Assembly: GCA_034670405.1 (NCBI GenBank)
Contig: JAXDDX010000010.1
Coordinates: 5,236,001 to 5,300,000, forward strand
Direction: 5' to 3'
Source: Hoplostethus atlanticus
Lineage: Eukaryota; Chordata; Actinopteri; Trachichthyiformes; Trachichthyidae
Length of the DNA: 64,000 nt
Below are positions 41,601-50,045 of this stretch, piece by piece. The notes beneath the pieces were generated by a model. The model searched no databases and had not been told where the DNA came from. It worked only from the letters and a program-made list of their open reading frames with translations. How positions within the stretch are numbered: the first letter of the stretch is position 1; each line of letters opens with the position of its first letter. Both the position numbers and the translations under genes were made by a program.

Positions 41601-44417
41601 TTTGGCTCATATTCAGTGGCAATTGCTTAATGAATATGGGGATTTGGATGAGAGTTAAGAAATGTGTGACACTGTCACGCCATGGATCACATTTCCTTCA
41701 GTCAATTTTCTGTTCAGCTGAAGAGCTATAAAGACACCGTGACTATGCTGAATTCTTGCCTGTATTGCAAAACTCCCAATATGCACTCTTAAACAATAGT
41801 ATTGTTCTTTATGATAACTAGGAAATGCTCATCATGGGCAATAAACACAAGTCTCTAATAAACAGGACTTTCCCAACCTATAATAATAAGAATAATAATA
41901 CAAATGAAAAATATAAATATTAGTATGATTTCCCAAATAATCATGAACTTTACATAGCCCTTCTCTATAAACAGAGTTTACAGAGGCACAAAAGACAAAC
42001 AGTAATAGAAAACAAAGTGCAACAACACAAGATTAAAAACAAGAGACACAATTACTTAAAAACAAGTCTATAAAAGTGGGTCTTGAGAAGTGATTTAAAA
42101 GAAGACACTGATTTTGCTAGCCTAATTTCCTCACAAAGGCCATCCCAAAGTGTAGGGGCTCTAACGGCAAATGGCAAATCATCTTTTGTTTCAGTCTAGA
42201 CTGAAGAGAAAAGCAGAAAAGCTCTGCCGGAGGAACTCAGGCTGCATTCCGGTTCATATAAGGTTAAAAGGCCTGAAATGTAGCTAGGCGCCAGAGCCAG
42301 ACGTGCTGTAAAAGTGATCAGTAAGATCTTGAAATCAACTCTGACAGGTGACAGGTAACAAGTGTAGGGAAGCAGGAATCTGGGTAATGTGTCTGGGTAA
42401 GGTTTGGCGCCTGTTAAAACCCTGGCAGCTACATTCTGTATGAGCTGGAGGTGTGAGAGGGACTTGGGGACATGGATGAGGGGTGGATGAGGTGTGGGCT
42501 GGATGCAGGAGTGAATCAAGCTAGTGGGCTTGATCCGGCACCATGTGTGGCAAGGGATGGGTTTTAACCTGTGTTTGTCTTTCAGTCGAAAACAGAGACA
42601 ACAGAGGGCACTGGACCGGCAGCAGGTGCGCCGACCTGTCCCGAAGGAGGTAGCTGGGGAGCTGACCTGGAGAGCTGGCCAGTCGGATTGGAGCTGGAAA
42701 GCTAACCGAGGAAGACTGGCAGCTTTGGAGCTCCACAGCTGACCTGATGGGACTGACAGGAGGCGCACCGAACGAGGAGGCCGAGCTGAAATGCGATCGT
42801 CAGAACCTGCTAGGTTTTATATTGTCACCACAAATAAAACGGCCTGTGTCTCTGTCTGCCTGTCTCTCGCTACTCCCCGGGGCTGTGGCAGACAGAGACA
42901 CAGGCACGGAAAGGAGAGCTCACAGGCCAGCAGGAAGTTTTATTTGATTTTTACAGAGAACATTATACTTAGCTAAAGTTACAGGGACTGGAATCAGAAT
43001 TTGTTATAACTCCCCACTCCAAAATCGTTGTGAAGTAGACAGGTTACTCTAAACTCTAAACAAGCTACTTGTGAGTCCATGTGACTTGTGTATACAAGCC
43101 CAGGTTCACTGGCGCAGTGCGAACATTAACAAACCAAACAACAATGCAACAAAGTAAACCTTTTCATTATGGTCGGGGCCAAAGAAAACAAACTGTAGGT
43201 GTGACACCAGCCCAAGTCACCCATCTACTCACCTCTGCGTAAGATGGTGACTGGAGCAGTGCTGGACTGAGAGTTGTTGCTTGTTGCATGAGGGTAAGTG
43301 CTCCTGTTCTGGCCACCGTGTCCTGAGGATATGGAGGTGGGTTCTTTCGCAGCCCCCTGACCAACACTAGTCTCGTTGGCACTACTCTGAATATCTAGGA
43401 ACTTCAACTCCTTGATGTCCATGGCACTACAGGGAAAAATCAACAATTAATAGACATACTTAGAGCTGAAACTGCATTGTGGTGATGTCCTGGAAAAGGC
43501 ATTGCTGTCCCCATAGTTCCTATAGATTTCTTCATTTTAAAATCCCATAGGTGTGCAGCCACAAATATAAAACAATCAACCTGGAACTGTGTAGCTGAAT
43601 GGGTAGAGCAAGGTAGAGTATGACACTAACACCATGGGTTTGAGTCCCACTGGGGCCAACCATAGTACAATTTTTTGCACTCATGGTAATGTATGTTGTC
43701 TAATGTAGTGGCATATTTATTTCTATTTCTAGTGTTGTTTGCACAATCTTGCACTACTGACTGCACAAATCTGTATCCAGTACACCACTTGAGCCTCTGG
43801 AATCACATCCATGCTTCACAAGGCTCAGAACTCATTCTACGTATTTCCATCCTGCTATTGGACTCTTACCTACGGCTGCAACATACTGCATCCCATGCTG
43901 CATGAATAGCAACACAGTGACTGAACACTTATGATATATTGTGTTGCACCAAATGTGAGGTCCTGTTGTCACTGTACCATGTGCTAGTATGGATTTATGT
44001 CACACACCAACTGATTGCAGTACGGTGTTTTTCTTGAATTTATTTTGCTTTGTTGGCCCATTTCAAATTACAGCAAAATTGTGCATGGTAGAAATATCTA
44101 AATAAGAGTCATCCAATAACTGTAATGCCTACTGGAATTGATCCTGAAATGGGCTCAGGGGCAAACCTGGGTCCTAGAACCAAAATGACTCCCTCCTGTC
44201 ATGTCCTCTCCTGTCAGTAGAGGTGGACACTTGTCAGCTGAAACCCTTCTTACCTGAAAGTGACCTCGCGAACAGAACACTTGACCCCATTGTGGAAAGG
44301 CTGTCTCAGTGAGATGGTCTGGCTGGCCTGGTCCACTGATGACACCTCTCCCTGGTAAACTCCCAGGGTCGGCCCACAGTTTATAGACACAATACCACCC
44401 AACCAGTCCGTGGCCAT
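24759..44417 (-). CDS. edc3: Enhancer of mRNA-decapping protein 3 (EDC3), six coding exons
   Basis: Coding exons, in order: 44417-44254, 43426-43233, 37291-36929, 29779-29626, 26424-26207, 25093-24759. They join in frame to 1428 nt (475 residues plus TAG). Seen: an N-terminal LSm domain opening MATDWLGGIVSINCG (about 1-65), a linker, the FDF motif DTDFDFEGNLALFDK (166-180) with RYRHDENIL after it, and a C-terminal YjeF_N Rossmann-type domain (about 245-475) ending GCKFVIPLHSA. In the family, the LSm domain binds DCP2 (and DCP1 in insects), FDF binds the helicase DDX6, and the YjeF_N domain dimerises. The protein is a scaffold in cytoplasmic P-bodies that stimulates decapping. Human EDC3 has 508 residues; the roughly 33-residue shortfall lies between LSm and FDF, where the segment with FRRRHNSW in the human protein was not found. 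The exon 3 acceptor is ambiguous (37291 or 37282, both in frame). Confidence 0.95.
25761..25852 (+). repeat. Dispersed fish repeat in EDC3 intron 6
   Basis: It shares TTAGCTGAGGCTGTTATCCA and then CAACAGTAGAATAAGCTTCA with the copy at 55.69 kb; the similarity extends about 90 bp. Confidence 0.6.
26207..26424 (-). CDS. edc3: EDC3 fifth coding exon (residues 292-365)
   Basis: Flanked by GTCCCTAG and GTAGCG; 218 nt. It encodes LTPKNVHQRPTVALLCGPHV, the glycine-rich GAQGISCGRHLANH loop and FLPNFVKM of the YjeF_N domain. Confidence 0.95.
29050..29352. mobile_element. MITE-like element, CTGCAGGT/TTTAAGACTTTTTAA family
   Basis: The left end (GTGTCTGCAAGG...TTTAAGACTTTTTAA) and the right end (CTTGACTTTAGA...TTTTTCAGACCTGCAG) are imperfect inverted repeats about 300 bp apart. 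A related left end lies at 15,772-15,848 (GGTATCTGCAGGTTTCAGAA). It is in EDC3 intron 5. Confidence 0.5.
29626..29779 (-). CDS. edc3: EDC3 fourth coding exon (residues 241-292)
   Basis: Flanked by CTCCGCAG and GTGAGC; 154 nt. It encodes SGLVVPSVSYELHKRLL through LEMTGVCSSQMALTLLGGPN, the start of the YjeF_N domain. Confidence 0.95.
29905..30075 (+). mobile_element. SINE family B copy in EDC3 intron 4
   Basis: GTAGCCATGTCCGCAAACAT, GTGTCCTTGAGGAAGACACT and AGGGGTGCTGTAGCTGACCT define the family body. Orientation is antisense to EDC3. Confidence 0.55.
30146..30163 (+). repeat. Poly-G tract
   Basis: Eighteen consecutive G in EDC3 intron 4. A shorter G run lies at 32,822-32,834. Confidence 0.95.
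30492..30565. repeat. Perfect 74-bp palindrome
   Basis: Two 37-bp arms, TACAGCCGATTTGGTAATGT... and its exact reverse complement, meet with no spacer at 30528/30529 (centre GATATC). There is no mismatch. It lies in EDC3 intron 4. Confidence 0.97.
32540..32636. repeat. (CA)n microsatellite in EDC3 intron 4
   Basis: About 97 bp of CA, interrupted only by CAGACACAGACAC near its start. It creates long spurious open frames on both strands (poly Thr-His, Val-Cys). Confidence 0.97.
34354..34833. mobile_element. Possible hAT-like non-autonomous element
   Basis: The left end TAGGGATGCACCGATCAG and the right end (read inverted, GTAGGGGTGGACCAAGTAG) are imperfect inverted repeats resembling the ends of hAT-type elements common in fish. 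The interior has no transposase and contains the small LINE tail. Target duplications were not resolved. Confidence 0.4.
34664..34720 (+). mobile_element. Short LINE 3'-end fragment
   Basis: Contains AAAAGCGCTATACAAATAAA followed by a TTATTATTA-type tail, the usual 3' terminus of fish L2-like elements. It is too short to classify further. Confidence 0.5.
35363..35400. repeat. Hairpin with 14-bp perfect stem
   Basis: GAGAGGTTCACAGG (35363-35376) is inverted at 35387-35400, with a 10-nt loop TTACGTGTCC. It lies in EDC3 intron 4. Confidence 0.85.
36929..37291 (-). CDS. edc3: EDC3 third coding exon (FDF motif, residues 120-240)
   Basis: The exon encodes SRGPTQAMPKKN, KDDECFGD, the FDF motif, RYRHDENIL and KEYCT, closing CACTG|GTGAG in phase 1. 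Three AGs compete at the 5' edge: TTCAG (exon from 37291), CACAG (from 37282) and AACAG (from 37269). The first two keep frame with the preceding exon; the third would need an upstream exon ending in phase 2. Confidence 0.92.
37470..37850. mobile_element. Two degraded SINE family A pieces, opposite orientation
   Basis: A plus-oriented piece (about 37,470-37,590) has GTGCCCTTGAGCAAGGACAA and AGAAGACTGTGGTTGTA. A minus-oriented piece (about 37,755-37,850) has the CCATTGCTCAAGGGCGCCTC block followed by inverted body sequence. Both are in EDC3 intron 3. Confidence 0.55.
39690..39978 (+). mobile_element. SINE family A copy in EDC3 intron 3
   Basis: It shares the B-box region (GGTTGCTGGTTTGAATC), the GAGCAAGGCACTTAACCCCC block and the GCAGCTCCCAGGTGTAAATG block with the copy at 12.9 kb, and ends in TATAAATAAAGGTTTAAA. 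Orientation is antisense to EDC3. Confidence 0.7.
42060..42470 (-). mobile_element. L2-like LINE 3' fragment (end of reverse transcriptase ORF)
   Basis: The minus-strand translation contains LQLIQNVAARVLTG, VDFKILLITFTARLALAPSY and ISGLLTLYEPECSLSSSGRA. This is the conserved C-terminal block of L2/Rex1-type retrotransposon ORFs after the reverse transcriptase domain. The frame then breaks near 42,196, although the following sequence still resembles the usual end of these ORFs. The fragment is 5'-truncated and dead, in EDC3 intron 3 and in the same orientation as the gene. Confidence 0.8.
42842..42905. repeat. Hairpin with 19-bp perfect stem
   Basis: GCCTGTGTCTCTGTCTGCC at 42842-42860 pairs perfectly with 42887-42905; the loop is 26 nt. 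It lies in EDC3 intron 3. The size is compatible with a small-RNA hairpin, but nothing else supports that. Confidence 0.85.
43233..43426 (-). CDS. edc3: EDC3 second coding exon (residues 55-119)
   Basis: Between CCTGTAG and GTGAGT; 194 nt. It completes LSm with SAMDIKELKFLDIQ and then enters a Ser/Thr/Gln-rich linker ending PVTILRR. It ends in phase 1. Confidence 0.92.
43590..43675 (+). mobile_element. tRNA-like SINE head in EDC3 intron 2
   Basis: GTAGCTGAATGGGTAGAGCA resembles an A box and GGGTTTGAGTCCCACTGGGG a B box, about 40 bp apart. A cloverleaf does not close well, so it is more likely a SINE head than a functional tRNA. A decayed relative lies at 47,085-47,205 in CYP1A intron 5. Confidence 0.55.
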
Positions 44418-44433
44418 TTTGCTCAGACTGCTC
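44254..44433 (-). CDS. edc3: EDC3 first coding exon (LSm domain, residues 1-54)
   Basis: After the acceptor ACCATAG, 16 nt of leader precede ATG at 44417. The exon encodes the LSm fold (MATDWLGGIVSINCG to VREVTF) and ends TTTCAG|GTAAG in phase 2. An earlier in-frame ATG near 44516 is in the intron and was rejected as the start. Confidence 0.95.
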
Positions 44434-45083
44434 CTATGGTCCAAACAGGCAAACAATATGATAAACAACCCCAATACATTCAGTTCTCTCTTGTTCTCCT
44501 TTAAAATGTCTGGCAATTTAATGTGGCCTTGCTTATCGACAATGACCTGGTAGAACTTGACAATGGAGCTCTTTTACAAATCTTTATGGTCTTCTGGTAA
44601 AAATCGTGATATAGATGATACACCGAAGAGCACTTCATTTCAATAAAACCTCGCTTTTTGGAGCCGCTCTCAACGGCTTATTTCAGTGAATGGAGATTGT
44701 GGGGATAACAGGCGAACCAATGCTGAAAGTGGAAATGTGATTTGTTCTGTTATTTTTGGCATGTCGGCTTCATTGGTATGCCGGTTTGAAAAATGGATCC
44801 TATCAATTCGTAAAAGGTCTACCAGGTAATAACGTCTGTTGATGAGCCAGGCAACGTTGTATTCTCGTCCAACAGACGAGCGAGTTCAAACAACTGACAG
44901 TCTTATGAAATCTAACGTATAATGGCAGTATTCAGAGAACCGTGCGGTAAAATTACAGATTAACACACTAATTCGCAAACTAATCCCAAATACTCTTCTC
45001 ACCTCACAATCGGTAGCTGCGTTAAATTAATTAGCTTGTCAGCTAACGTTAGCTTAGCTGGCTACTGCTGTTAGCCTGCTTAC

Positions 45084-45260
45084 TTGTAAGTAGACTCCTG
45101 TAAACCTGGAGTAAGCATCCACTGCTTCAGGAAAAACAACCTGGGGAGATTCAGCCGTGCGCAAATGAAGAGTCAGCCACCTTGTCAATGAATATTGCTA
45201 CGAAGTCGAAGCCCAAACGAAGAAACTAACGTTTGCTCCAATTTGACTTGATGGACGCTC
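45084..45260 (-). other. edc3: EDC3 noncoding exon 1 and promoter (inferred)
   Basis: The first coding exon begins after an acceptor (ACCATAG at 44434), so an upstream leader exon must exist. A donor TTACAA|GTAAGC at 45084/45083 fits, giving a 650-bp intron 1. A second possible donor (GACAAG|GTGGC) lies upstream of it. No TATA box is seen. The 5' end is a guess, placed in the CpG-containing stretch near 45,230-45,290. Confidence 0.5.
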
Positions 45261-45489
45261 TAAGCGTTGTTTGTGTTGTTTCCGGGTTGTAATGGTACGT
45301 CACTTTCTTTACTTCCCACGTGGGTTTGTTATGATTTTTTTCATAGTTTAAATCAGTTCATGCAGGAGTTCATTGTTCTGAGTTGGATCCTATGTGCTGC
45401 TAATCACCGCATGGATGATTGTACGTGTGTGTGTGTGTGCGTGTGAGAGTGATTCTTCAAAAAGAAGCAAACAGGGACAAGACGATCTT

Positions 45490-46372
45490 TCTCTTACTTT
45501 ATTTCTGTGACTGATTAAAGAATGCACTGTACACAAGTCCTTCATTACATTTTACAAAATCATTTGCTACTCAAGAGATGGGAGTACAAAATTGTTCACT
45601 AATGTGTTCAATGAATCAATGAAACTCGTTCGGTATCCTGATAGATCATATAACTGCACAGCAAAACTATTTCACCTCACATATATACAAATCTTAGGTA
45701 CATAAAAATATTTTCAAAATACAAATACTGGATATACACACAAAATCACATTTTAGGATACAAATATAGCTTCAGTGTCTTACATCCACAATGTAATGTA
45801 ATACAAATAATTAACTTAGAAGTGTAAATGGTATCTGTAAGGTAGAATTATTTTTCATCAGTTCAGTTCATGATCACCTGAATGAGAATTTGAGGCACAT
45901 TATTGTTAAAATAAGAAATAAAAGTAACATTTTGGTGGCAGGGCATAATAATGCCTATTCAACAAAAATGATATCCCAAAGTGGAACCAAGTCACTTTAG
46001 TCTCCCGAGGGATTAGGTGTTTTAAAACCCCTGCATGGGAGCAGTTTAGTTTACTAGCAGACCAGAAGGTAGATCAGAACCTAGTCTCTCCTAGTACTTG
46101 AGAGAGAAACACCAACTACCTGAAGGAACCAAATTAAAAAAAAGGTCTGCAAAGATATTTTCAAGCAAACTTCAACACCTCATTGTCTGACAATCTCCAA
46201 TAAACCCATTTCAGTTACTTGCTTCAATGCCATTAGCTCTGTGGAACAAATTCAGCATCCAGTGCTTTCCCTTCTGAGAAGGCTGCATCCTCTTTCACTG
46301 GCTCTTAATCTGAACTTGATTCATACCAGTCAATTTACACCATCTATAGTCCTGTTTAGATTATAAATAGCA
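45490..46372 (-). other. cyp1a: CYP1A 3' untranslated region (end inferred)
   Basis: The AT-rich sequence after the stop has no gene of its own. The AATAAA at 45503-45498 (read on the minus strand) is the best poly(A) signal and would give a 3' UTR of roughly 0.88 kb. The end is inferred, not seen. Confidence 0.55.
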
Positions 46373-46670
46373 TCACTCCTCATTCCTTGCTCGCATAGTA
46401 GCTCTCAGCTGGCAGCGTTTGTGCTTCATAGTGAGACCATATTCCGGAGTCATGTCCAGTGGCTCTCCGGGCATCGCATGGAAGCAAAGCCTATGGATAA
46501 TGATTGCCAAGAAGAGGTAGACTTCATTTCGTGCAATCATCTCACCAATGCAACGCCGCTTACCCATGCCAAAGACCATCACCTTCTCCCCTTCCAGCTT
46601 GTTGAGCTCAGTACCATCAGCACTCAGGAAACGGTCTGGGATGAAAGAAGACGGATCTTTCCACAGCTCA
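46373..46670 (-). CDS. cyp1a: CYP1A exon 7 coding part (residues 423-521)
   Basis: After the acceptor TTTGCAG the exon encodes ELWKDPSSF, then the haem loop [11 protein letters not shown] (Cys463), and ends MRARNEE with TGA at 46375-46373. Confidence 0.96.
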
Positions 46671-49065
46671 CTGCAAAGTGCAGAGAATGATGAAATTAGA
46701 TAAACTGCATACCATCAGTAGAAGACTGTAGTTGTTCTGTGTAGCTTCCAGGTGTGAATGTGTGAAACTGTATGAATGTGCGGCAGGGCGGTGTTGGGAA
46801 TGTGTGCTCAGTCAATGTCCTCCAGATAAATAAAGATCAAAATAGGGAAGAGTAAGCCAATGCTAATGCTGGGCGATGATTGTAGACATCATACTTACGG
46901 GTCGTGGTTGATCTGCCACTGATTGATGAAGATACAGGTGTCTTTGGGGATGAAGTAGCCATTTAGAGATGTGTCTCTTGTGGCGCTAAAAAGAAAGACC
47001 AGTTGAAGGGTCAGTCCATTTGTATGTCACATACTTTCTGATACTTGTGATAGTTTTATTTCCTGTCTGTGTGTGGTCCTGTGTTGCTCACAGGGTAAAG
47101 CATGGTACTAACACTGCCACTGGGGCTACCCATGCTAGCAATGTGGCTGTATGTAGCAATGTGGATACTTTGGTTAAAAGGGCCCACCAAATGTCATATA
47201 TTATGTTATTCTCCTACAGAAGAATCTCACCAGTGTGGGATGGTGAATGGCAGGAATGAAGAGTGACGGAAGATCTCTATGATAAAGGCCTCCAGAAGAG
47301 GTAAACTGGATCTATCAGAGAGACGAGGAGTGCGGTCCAATCCCACTTTGTTCTCTGGTAGGAAACAAAGAGAGTCCATTGAATATCAGGCAGTAAATAG
47401 GGTGAAATTGCAGTGTGCATTGTGGTAGTGATGTCTAGTTCTGTCTCAGACCAAAGATAATTTAGTTGATTTCACCATTGAATCAAATTAAACAATTAAC
47501 ACATATCTACAAAATTTGTTTTCCCACATTCCCACTGTCAGCACTCAAAATTGTCCACCAAAGTAGCGAAAGCATGAAAAATGACCCCTTTATATCCAGT
47601 GTTTATCAAAGGCCATGCATATAACTGAGTATTACTGTTCTGTCAAATATGTGGTTATGATATCCAATGAGGTATCTCAGAAAAAAACATAATATAACCC
47701 AAACTAGTTAACCCTTCTTATGACCCTAATGACAGATTAGTTAACTAAATACCCTATGGAACAGTTAGCTCCACTTACTCAGTTCTTGGTAAAGCCTTTC
47801 CTGGATCTCTGGGTAAGAGACCAAGTACATCACAGACCAAGACAGGGCAGTGCTGATGGTGTCAAAACCTGGGAGAGAAACATAACCTGTGTTATGACAC
47901 AATCTAATCTGTCATTTGATTTAATGTTTTCATGTTGTGTTCATGTATGAAATTCATTCACACTGAGAAATTCAACTTACCGGCTCCAAACAGGTCATTG
48001 ACAATGCCTACAATCTTCTCATCTGACATCTGGACATTGGAGTTCTCATCCAACTTCCTGTCCTCACAGTGATCAATGAGAGAGTCAGTGATGTCACGAA
48101 TGTTGTCCTGAAAATAGTAAAAGAAGGAACTCTGTTTACCACTTTGTATCAAATTTCTAATGATGGAAATGTGTTAGCAGGATGGGCAGAAGCAGATTTC
48201 AGTCATCATCTAGTGTACTATGTACCTTGTCATAAGTGGCATAGTGCTCACTGACGATCTTTTGCACAAAGGCACTGAAGCGAGCATTGATGTCCAAGAA
48301 CCTCTTCATGGTTAAACTGGGCAGGAAACGAAGAATGGGGATGAAGTCTGCAGGGTTGCCGCTGCCAACCACCCTACCGAACTCATCACTGAGGTTCACC
48401 AAGCTGACCAGCTCCTGGTCATTGTGGCCATAGCGCCGGCCAAAGCACATTCCACAGATCACGTTAGCAACAGACACAACGATGTGGCGGAAGGGGTCAA
48501 AGCTGCCGTCAGCCTTCATGACAGTGTTCAGCTGCTTTATCAGGTACTCTGCCTCTTTGCAGATGTGTTCCTCCAGGACACAGGAGTACTCTGGGGTTGT
48601 GCCCTCCAGGGTGGAGAAACAGCGTAGGGCACTCATGGCCAGCTTGCGGCGGGCACGCCAGACACCAGCCTGGTCCGTGCTGAAGGCCAGACTCTTGCCG
48701 TCGTTGATGAACTGGAAGCTGTACAGGTCAGGTCTGCCGGCAAAGTCGTCCCCTTGCTTGATGAGAGCCTGTCGAACAGCGTCACTGCCACCCAGCACAA
48801 CCACGGGACGCATGCCAATCTGGATCTGAAAAACCGGGCCGTAGCGTTTGCTCATAGCAGTAAGACTGAGGTAGGGTTTGCTGCCAACTTCCAGCACATT
48901 TCCAATGATGGGCAGGGGCTTCGGCCCTGGGAGCCGACACAGCCCCTCAGGAATCTCAGCGTGGAGAAACTTGAGGATCAGGTAGACCAGACACACTGTT
49001 GCCATGGCCACCAAACTCTCCGATACCGACACCGAGCCAATGAAGGGCAGAATCATTAGTGCCAT
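46373..49065 (-). CDS. cyp1a: Cytochrome P450 1A (CYP1A), six coding exons
   Basis: Coding exons, in transcription order: 49065-48226, 48107-47981, 47868-47779, 47354-47231, 46985-46899, 46670-46373. All introns are GT-AG and the phases join to 1566 nt, giving 521 residues plus TGA, the usual fish CYP1A length. Seen in the translation: an N-terminal hydrophobic anchor (about residues 5-34), the proline hinge LPGPKPLP (45-52), the I-helix AGFDT motif (322-326), the K-helix EIFR (379-382) and the haem-binding [11 protein letters not shown] with Cys463 as ligand. The family is a haem monooxygenase of the ER membrane. It oxidises planar aromatic hydrocarbons and some endogenous substrates with electrons from P450 reductase, and is induced through AHR/ARNT. 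The start at 49065 was chosen because MALMILP matches the fish CYP1A N terminus; an in-frame upstream ATG at 49098 lies next to the intron 1 acceptor. The long exon 2 and short exons 3-6 are typical of CYP1A. No frameshift or lost catalytic residue is seen. Confidence 0.97.
46705..46850 (+). mobile_element. SINE family A 3' part in CYP1A intron 6
   Basis: AGAAGACTGTAGTTGTTCTG, a TAGCTTCCAGGTGTGAATG block and a final AGATAAATAAAGATCAAAAT match the 3' half of the 39.7-kb copy. It fills most of the 228-bp intron, antisense to CYP1A. Confidence 0.65.
46899..46985 (-). CDS. cyp1a: CYP1A exon 6 (residues 394-423)
   Basis: This is an 87-nt exon flanked by TTTTTAG and GTAAGT. It encodes the [16 protein letters not shown] beta region and QWQINHDP. 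Confidence 0.95.
47085..47205 (+). mobile_element. Decayed SINE fragment in CYP1A intron 5
   Basis: GTTGCTCACAGGGTAAAGCATGG-type head and CACTGGGGCTACCCATG resemble the 43.6-kb SINE head. It ends ...GGGCCCACCAAATGTCATAT. Confidence 0.4.
47231..47354 (-). CDS. cyp1a: CYP1A exon 5 (residues 353-394)
   Basis: This is a 124-nt exon flanked by CTACCAG and GTGAGA. It holds the K-helix ExxR (EIFR, 379-382) and the following [12 protein letters not shown]. Confidence 0.95.
47779..47868 (-). CDS. cyp1a: CYP1A exon 4 (residues 323-353)
   Basis: This is a 90-nt exon flanked by CTCCCAG and GTAAGT. It completes the AGFDT oxygen-activation motif and continues with the [12 protein letters not shown] helix and [11 protein letters not shown]. 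Confidence 0.95.
47981..48107 (-). CDS. cyp1a: CYP1A exon 3 (residues 281-323)
   Basis: This is a 127-nt exon between TTTTCAG and GTAAGT, starting [20 protein letters not shown] and ending in the first part of the I-helix motif. The length and phase (0 to 1) are those expected for vertebrate CYP1A. Confidence 0.95.
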
Positions 49066-49099
49066 GATGACAACTCCTTTTTCCTGGCTTCTACACAAC
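48226..49099 (-). CDS. cyp1a: CYP1A exon 2 (start codon, residues 1-280)
   Basis: The exon opens after the acceptor TTCCAG, has 34 nt of 5' leader, then ATG at 49065. It closes with ACAAG|GTACA in phase 0. It encodes the membrane anchor, the proline hinge and the B to G helix region, including the conserved [10 protein letters not shown] and [15 protein letters not shown] stretches. Confidence 0.95.
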
Positions 49100-49538
49100 C
49101 TGGAATTTATAAAGGAGGGGTGTTATAGTAGTGAAGGGAGGGAGGAGAACTCTTGTGCAACATGTTGAATACATGCACCATACACATACAGCAATTTGTT
49201 CAAGACTGTGAAAGAGCCCATCTTTGTTATTGATTTGACTATATATACACGTATATACTGCAGGACAACGCATGGTAACATTACAAATGCCATGCAAACC
49301 ATTACAGTTTACTACTGACACACTGTGACAGACAGACAGTCCATGAATAACACACAATGATGAAAAGGAAATAAAAATACCTTTAAAAGTTTCAACTGCA
49401 AGGAGAAAACTCCTACTCGTAGACTGTCTAATTAATAATGTTTGCAAAATAATTTCCACTCAGCACTCTCCTCTAACCTCTGATATTGGCAGCTCAGTTA
49501 GAAATCACTCAGTGATCATCCGCATAAAGGACGCCTAC

Positions 49539-49645
49539 CTTAGTCGCGGGGCAAAGGAAGCAGTCTGGTGCGATCCAAAAAGTACTTTGAAAGTGATAAA
49601 ACTATCGATTTGAGTAGTTATTGTTCGCCTTTACTCTCTTAATGT
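49539..49645 (-). other. cyp1a: CYP1A noncoding exon 1
   Basis: CYP1A genes have a noncoding first exon. A good donor (CTAAG|GTAGG) ends this exon at 49539, and a TATA box at 49676-49671 sets the start near 49645, so only the 3' edge is firm. Intron 1 (49538-49100, 439 bp) ends in TTCCAG, leaving 34 nt of leader in exon 2 before the ATG. Confidence 0.7.
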
Positions 49646-49670
49646 CTGCAAATAGAGAATGGGCACTTGC

Positions 49671-50044
<374 letters not shown>

Positions 50045-50045
<1 letters not shown>

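Noticed and set aside
43590-43675. Possible functional tRNA gene
   Set aside because: A- and B-box-like motifs are present, but the acceptor stem and anticodon arm do not form convincingly; a SINE head fits better.
48482-48829. 115-codon plus-strand frame
   Set aside because: Antisense shadow of CYP1A exon 2.
49065-49098. Upstream in-frame ATG giving a CYP1A extended by 11 residues ([11 protein letters not shown])
   Set aside because: It sits one base inside exon 2, and the fish CYP1A family starts at the MALMILP-type methionine before the membrane anchor.
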